From Stramenopiles sp. TOSAG23-3 (Eukaryota; Sar): a DNA stretch of 10,791 nt. Where the stretch lies: NCBI GenBank assembly GCA_900128585.1, contig LT642787.1, forward strand, positions 1 to 10,791, read 5' to 3'. Position 1 is the stretch's first letter; the number at the start of each line of letters is the position of its first letter. The translations under genes were made by a program, and so were the position numbers. Positions 6,157-10,791 of this stretch are shown piece by piece. The notes beneath the pieces are model-generated. The model worked only from the letters and a program-made list of their open reading frames with translations. It had not been told where the DNA came from and made no database searches.

Positions 6157-9100
6157 ATGGCAGACCGTGCAGACTGGAAAAAGTGTGTCAGCCGCAGCAC
6201 TGGTGCACCTTACTACTACAATGCAAGGACGAAAAAAAGTTTTTATTCCGAAAAGGGTTTACCAGACGGTTGGGTGTTTGATTGGAAAGATATAAAGGCG
6301 AAAACAAAGCGCTACTTTAATATATTTACTTATGAAACTGCAGACACTGTCGACGCTATCCCTCGTGCGGGAGAGTCAGGAAACAAGCCCTCGGCGTCTA
6401 CCAAGGCGGCCCCTGCGGAGGCCCCGCCCCCCCGCTCTCGCACCACCCACAGGCGCGCGAGCGGAAGATACCCCCTTTATTGCCGCCAAACGACAAGAGT
6501 TGATAATAAATATACGGACAGAATTCGCAAAGTTTGTGGAGAATTCTGGTACAATGAACGGAAAGACAAAGACGGCGAAAGCCGTGCTACGCCAGGGGCA
6601 CTTTATCGGTTTGGCGGGTGTCTATGGCCGCTGGGTATTCAACCAAAAACGGAACGAGGGGGGTGGGCAGGGACCCCCTGCTTCCAATATTTTCGCCGGA
6701 CTTGAAACATTTGCCCCAAGAGATGGTAGATGCAGGCTTAGACAGGCAGGTAGGGAAAGATGCATCCCTGCTGTTGTCAAAGCACGCAAAGGCAGCGGTT
6801 CAAGAATTAACGGACCTTGCGAGCGATGAAGAGCAAAGCAAGGATCGTTATTGGGGCAACAACCTGCTTAAAAATTGCGTCGCGGACGAAGGCACCCACG
6901 TGGCATTGAACGTCGCAAACACATCGTTGAGGATAACAAAGCGCCACTACCAGAAGCTCGAACAGATGTACCGAAGAGACGCACAGAACAGCGCGTCAAA
7001 ATCCATCCGTCGTATATTTTGCGTTCTGCAACGTTACGAATCTTTGAGTGGCGATTCTGCAGGGTTTCAAATGGCGCTGACGGAAGATGTTTTTGACAAG
7101 CTTCACAATTTGTTTGGAGTCACCCATGAATGCTTTGCCTCCCCATTGAATTGCTACTTCCCTAATTTCTGCAGTCTTTTTTATGACACGGATAGGTTCT
7201 TTGGTAGCAAAGGAAGTTTTTTCGACTTTCATCCCACAGAGGGCTCCTTTGAAGCTAACCCACCGTTCGTCGACGAAACAATGACCGAAAATGTGAAGCA
7301 TATTATATCTTTGTTGGAGAAGTCCCAGAAACCGTTGTCGTTCGTGATCATTGTTCCTGGCTGGGACGACGACGATTGCCAATCTTACCAGATTACAACA
7401 GGAAGTAAGTATTTGAGGGCATTTCTTACGTGGGACAAAATGTCGCACCAGTACAAATCTGGGGTTCAATACAAAATGGACGACAGCACACGGTACAAGG
7501 ACTCGAGGGTAAACACGTTCGTATTTATCATGCAAAACGACGCGGGCGCCAAAAAATGGCCGGTGACCGAACAGAAAAAAAAAATGCTGACAGGCTCTTC
7601 AAAGACGACATCACAAGCAAGGGAAAGGGAAGGTCATGTCACAATGTGGCAGCAGGCTTCTGGTGCAGGCGTTGCCCAACCGGCCGCCGCCCCGTCTTCC
7701 AAACCAGGGAAGCGCAAGCGGGACGAGAACCAGGCATCTGCTGAAGACCATTACAATAACAAAAAGCTGCGCGCAGCGCGTTCGGATGTAAGAAATCGGG
7801 AAAACCACTCGCTGACCCACTGGTACAAGCTTTCAAACTGGGTAAAAAACACTGTGATCACGTCTCACTGTCCAGAGAGGGCTGCCGTATTGGATTTGGC
7901 ATGTGGGGCAGGCGGCGATTTGTTCAAGTTCAAGCGTCGAAAAGTGTCCAAATACGTGGGCGTAGACATTGCGAAGGAAAGCCTGAAAGATGAGATTAAT
8001 AAAGTGAACGACGACCCAAGCATAGCGTTTCCCATTCGACTGGCACATGCAGTGTTGGGAACAGACGATTTAGTAGGGGAAGACGCGAAGCTTGATGTTT
8101 GGTCATCTGACACCCAGACTTGGACCCCGGACAGCCCTCTGCTACTGGATGGGGAGGGTTTTAATCTTGTTTCGATGCAATTTGCACTTCACTACATGAT
8201 GGAAAGTGCTGATAGATTAAGACAGTTTTTCAAGTCGTGGAGTGACAGCCTGAGGCCAGGCGGTTTTTTTGTTGCAACGAGTACAGATGCCCATTCTATG
8301 GCGCAGATCATGTCCCAAAACCCCCCGAAGACAGATGGGACCACGGAAATAGAGCTGAAAGACGGTGCAGGTCGTGTGAACTGCAAGATTACGTTTCCAA
8401 AGGCAACGCGGGAGGCTATGTTCAAAGGAAATTGTAAATCCACTTGCGACTTTGGAATGACCTGTAATTTTCAATTGACCGAACACCGCGACAATGGCGA
8501 AGCAATTGACGCTGTAAACGCGACAGAATGGCTTTTGCCAGTGGAGGCCGTCGTTCAAATCGCTGCAGAATTTAACTTGGAGCTTCGAAGCAACACGAGG
8601 TTTGATCAATACATGCATCAAATGAGTAGGCAGGTCCCTGAATTCAGCCAGTTGCTTGCCAAAATGAAAGTAGCAGGGTTGCGGCAGCACGAGTGGAGGC
8701 TCGCCAGCCTATACACTGTCCTGACGTTCCAGAAAAAGCCCACCAATCGGGTAGCAATAATAGTCCCATTCCGCGATTTGCATGCTGCGCAAAAACGGAG
8801 TGCTCACCTTAAGCAGTTTATCCCGTTCATGGTCTCGTACCTGTCCACGGCTAGAATCAGTTTCAGAATATTTATTGTAGAGCAGTCCAATGATGGCAAG
8901 AAATTCAATCGTGGAAAGCTGCTTAACACCGGGTTTGACATTGCCAAAAAAGAGGGGTATACAAGTTTCATATACCACGATGTAGATTTGTTACCAAGTG
9001 AAAACCTTTTGCCGTACTATGCCACTTATCCGCAGCAACCCATTCACATTGCGAGGGTTTGGGAACGCTACAATGCAAATCCTCATTATTGTGGCGGCAT

Positions 9101-9518
9101 TGCATCTTTTAACAAAGCTGACTTTGAGCGCATAAATGGATTCCCGAATAATTTTTGGGGATGGGGCGGGGAAGACGATGAAATGCAGCTGCGAATGCAA
9201 GCATGCCAGCTGATATTTGCTTGCCCGCAGGTTGGCGAGATCCAAGATCTGGAGTACATGACCTTGGCGGAAAAATTGGCGTTCTTGAAGCAGCAAAAGC
9301 TAGGGGCACGTGATAACTCTTGGAAGTGTATGGTGAAAGAAGAACTGCTGAAAGAGCATAAAGATACCTGGCAGAGCAATGGTTTGTCTGACTTGAAGTA
9401 CAAGGTTCTGAAGTCTACTAAATCTTTGCATTCCAGTGGCCTCGCATCAAGGGTCACCGTCGAATTGCCTTTGAACGGTCACTGGTCTGACACCAAAACC
9501 GAGTGGGGCGATAAATGA
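6157..9518 (+). CDS. WW / PCIF1-type adenosine-N6 MTase / cap guanine-N7 MTase / GT7 glycosyltransferase fusion (5' part frame-disrupted)
   Basis: Four domains lie in one gene. (a) A WW-like domain, ATG at 6157: W7, YYY 19-21, P36, with Phe/Tyr at the second Trp. (b) A PCIF1 (CAPAM) core, about 6690-7600, with GSFFDF, the N6-methyltransferase motif NPPF (7257-7268), a SFVIIVPGW strand and FIMQNDAGAKKW. (c) A linker with KRKR (7710-7721), a likely nuclear signal, then an RNMT/Abd1-type N7-methyltransferase, about 7800-8738, with SAM motif VLDLACGAGGD (7887-7919) and MQFALHYMMES. (d) A GT7 fold, about 8751-9480, with VAIIVPFRD, DVD (8979-8987), WGWGGEDDE (9156-9182) and the family's C-terminal GLSDLKYKVL region. 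PCIF1 makes cap-adjacent m6Am and RNMT makes the m7G cap; the sugar acceptor is unknown. From 6618 to the TGA the frame is open. Upstream, two +1 frame changes (near 6427-6433 and 6658-6680) are needed to join the WW domain, giving about 1119 aa. Sequencing indels, an intron or true disruption could explain them. No signal peptide or membrane segment is seen. Confidence 0.85.
6427..6433 (+). other. First apparent +1 frame change, in a C7 run
   Basis: Protein-like sequence runs in one frame from the ATG at 6157 to about here (ending A-P-P-P), then continues one base later in the next frame (A-L-A-P-P-T, then a helix-like stretch with F-A-K-F-V). One surplus C in the C7 run would explain it. 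An alternative is a GT-AG intron ending at CCCACAG (6452). The GT at 6365 would give an 88-base intron with the right phase, but its donor matches consensus poorly. I prefer a homopolymer indel. Confidence 0.6.
6658..6680 (+). other. Second apparent +1 frame change, at G6 / C5 runs
   Basis: The middle frame (ending F-N-Q-K-R-N-E) must shift again by one base to enter the long frame that carries all catalytic domains (I-F-S-P-D-L-K-H-L-P-Q-E-M). The shift falls in GAGGGGGGTGGGCAGG or the C5 run just after. Of the nearby GT...AG pairs I tested (GT at 6609, 6618, 6620 and 6635 with AG at 6669-6670), none has the needed phase, so a homopolymer indel, real or technical, is the simplest reading. 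Confidence 0.6.
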
Positions 9519-9839
9519 AGAAGAAAAAAAATATTCGTACACGTACAATTGGAAGTTTTCTATTTTCTTTTTTTCAGTGTGATGTTTGTTGCTGTTTGGT
9601 TCGTTTGCCTTCTCTTCTATTTCTAAAAAAAATAATCTTATAGTACATGCTTTTTAATTTTTCTTAATCTTGTACTTTGTATTAAGATCTGAAATAAGCA
9701 GAGGCAAACGTTTAAAACAATTCAAAAATGTATGAGATTACATTGAATATTAATATCGTATTAGTATTGTATTATAATACCGAATATTTTATGATTATTT
9801 AATTTATCATCTGATGATATCCCCCTTGTTTTTATCTGC

Positions 9840-9845
9840 AATAAA
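9840..9845 (+). terminator. Possible poly(A) signal AATAAA of the fusion-enzyme gene
   Basis: This is the clearest AATAAA after the stop at 9518, but it is about 320 bases downstream. Variant A/T-rich signals closer to the stop (around 9626-9700) may be used instead. Confidence 0.3.
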
Positions 9846-9888
9846 GAGTGAAAAGAGTATACACTATAAAAGTCCGTCCGTCCGCCAA

Positions 9889-9951
9889 AATCCGAACTGA
9901 ACAATTTTAGGTGCTGTGTACCTTTTAACGCTCTAATAATCCGAACTAAAC
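9889..9951. repeat. 14-base direct repeat pair (AATCCGAACTRAAC)
   Basis: AATCCGAACTGAAC (9889-9902) recurs as AATCCGAACTAAAC (9938-9951). The copies differ at one base and start 49 bases apart. They stand out because they are more GC-rich than their surroundings. They could be paired protein-binding sites in the upstream region of the gene at 10248, or a chance duplication. Confidence 0.4.
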
Positions 9952-10247
9952 TTGAAAGAAGAAGAGATCATTTTTGTCTAACTCTCTCATGATTTCATTA
10001 CGGCGCTAAAAAATGCACTCTCCTTACTAGTATCTCCCCTTCGTATAATTTTTAATCATCTTTCGATCAACAATCTTATTTTTTAACAATTGTAAATAAC
10101 CTGTTTTTTAGAGTTCGTACAAAGTATTTCGTACATCAAAACCAAAAAGGTTTAAAGCCATAAGAGTCAAATTGATTGGTTCAGTTTTTCAACGAAGATA
10201 AAAAATATCTAACAACCCGGAAACGAAAGTAAACTTAACACCGCAAT

Positions 10248-10791
10248 ATGGAATCACAAGCAACACGCACGAACCCCAGTGAGAGTGAGAACCCGAAGAA
10301 GAACCCTCTTCGAGCGCACTTGGAAGTTAGTGCGGCAGAGGAGAATCCAGAACAGACCAAATCCAAATGTTCGTGGGTGCCATGCACCCGTGTTTGTGTA
10401 CTGGAGAAGAAGTTGGGGTGCAAATATTTACGAGCGCTATGGGGGAGGGAGAGTCTAACCATCTTTCTGTTGATGAATCTGATAGGTTCCGGTCTAATTT
10501 ACATATTCCAGGCATTTACTGGAGGTTTGTACAGAGAAGGCCTTTGGGTTTTCTTTGCAATGGGAGTATTTGCGTATTTGCTTGCATGTCGAATATGGGT
10601 GAAAAGTTTGCTGGGCGCATACCCAAAAGCAACAGCCCAAAACGAACGGAAAACCTGGATGAAAGTATTTTATACCATCATTGCAACCGCGCACATTTGT
10701 TTTGCACTCGTGAACACTTTTTTTGTACTTCTGCTAAGTCGTGAAGTTATTTGGCGGATAATTTTTATATTATCTTCATTAAGTATAGCAC
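10248..10791 (+). CDS. Multi-pass membrane protein, 5' part only (runs off the window)
   Basis: An ATG at 10248 (CAATATGGAA, G at +4) opens a frame with no stop through the last base, giving at least 181 residues. The first ~68 residues are polar (Ser, Glu, Asn, Lys) and then Cys- and basic-rich, with no signal peptide. Hydrophobic segments follow at about 70-92, 98-120 and 137-163, and a fourth begins near 167. Short loops with basic residues (e.g. RIWVK and NERKTWMK) lie between them. This is a polytopic membrane protein with a cytosolic-type N-terminal tail. I recognise no family. Gene reality is supported by the start context, balanced codon content and alternation of polar and membrane segments, which contrast with the spacer. 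The C-terminus lies beyond the window. Confidence 0.75.
   Translation, partial: MESQATRTNPSESENPKKNPLRAHLEVSAAEENPEQTKSKCSWVPCTRVCVLEKKLGCKYLRALWGRESLTIFLLMNLIGSGLIYIFQAFTGGLYREGLWVFFAMGVFAYLLACRIWVKSLLGAYPKATAQNERKTWMKVFYTIIATAHICFALVNTFFVLLLSREVIWRIIFILSSLSIA

Larger units (their letters stand above)
9519..10247. other. AT-rich spacer before the membrane-protein gene
   Basis: This 729-base stretch has no gene and no RNA gene that I can recognise. It contains long T and A runs, the 3' region of the fusion-enzyme gene, a GTCCGTCCGTCCG short tandem (about 9882-9894) and a 14-base near-perfect direct repeat. The last ~200 bases probably hold the promoter and leader of the next gene, but no clear core element is visible. 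Confidence 0.55.

Noticed and set aside
6996-7535. 179-codon antisense open frame opposite the PCIF1 core
   Set aside because: The sense strand carries clear PCIF1 motifs here. The antisense product has no recognisable features.
10367-10744. 125-codon + strand frame overlapping the right-edge gene
   Set aside because: The frame from 10248 overlaps it fully, has a better start and gives regular membrane helices, whereas this frame gives Cys/His-rich irregular sequence.
1-10791. Possibility that the window is giant-virus DNA
   Set aside because: Cap enzymes and even kinesins occur in some giant viruses, but long AT-rich spacers, no core viral gene and poly(A)-type 3' ends fit a protist nucleus better. 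Not excluded.
1-10791. CRISPR arrays, tRNA/rRNA genes, insertion sequences
   Set aside because: Looked for; no regular spacer-repeat pattern, cloverleaf, rRNA-like stretch or transposase was recognised.

Overview
The window reads as nuclear DNA of a unicellular eukaryote. The genes are large and well separated, have no operon structure, and show typical eukaryotic families (a kinesin-14, an EF-hand protein, a PCIF1/cap-methyltransferase fusion). Initiator ATGs often carry a G at +4, and AATAAA-type poly(A) signals lie downstream. The standard genetic code fits: TAA and TGA are both used as stops. Coding DNA is of moderate GC and the spacers are very AT-rich. The kinesin and EF-hand genes need no introns. 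I cannot name the organism; a free-living protist is my guess. Giant-virus DNA is not excluded, but 0.5-1.2 kb AT-rich spacers argue against it.

Layout, all genes on +: (1) 1-1279, an AT-rich spacer with TA repeats, small hairpins and one 41-codon ORF. (2) 1280-4123, a complete 947-aa C-terminal-motor kinesin with an N-terminal acylation signal, ankyrin repeats, a WW domain and a long coiled coil. (3) 4124-4676, a spacer with a nested inverted repeat and TATA-like sites. (4) 4677-5594, a complete 305-aa protein with four EF-hands and a C-terminal CaaX box. (5) 5595-6156, a spacer with simple repeats and short upstream ORFs. (6) 6157-9518, a gene encoding in order a WW-like domain, a PCIF1-type cap-adenosine N6-methyltransferase, an RNMT/Abd1-type cap guanine-N7 methyltransferase and a GT7 (beta-1,4-galactosyltransferase-like) domain. 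Its 5' part is broken by two same-direction frame changes near homopolymers. (7) 9519-10247, an AT-rich spacer. (8) 10248 to the right edge, the 5' part of a multi-pass membrane protein gene.

The most striking content is the triple-enzyme fusion. Two mRNA-cap methyltransferases are joined to a glycosyltransferase domain that has no signal peptide or membrane segment. This suggests an enzyme acting on nuclear or cytosolic RNA, possibly glycosylating the cap region (inference). Second is the acylated ANK-WW-kinesin-14, whose motor and C-terminal tail resemble the calmodulin-binding KCBP class. It sits beside an EF-hand protein that looks prenylated. A Ca2+-regulated, membrane-linked minus-end motor module is possible but is inferred from adjacency and motifs only.
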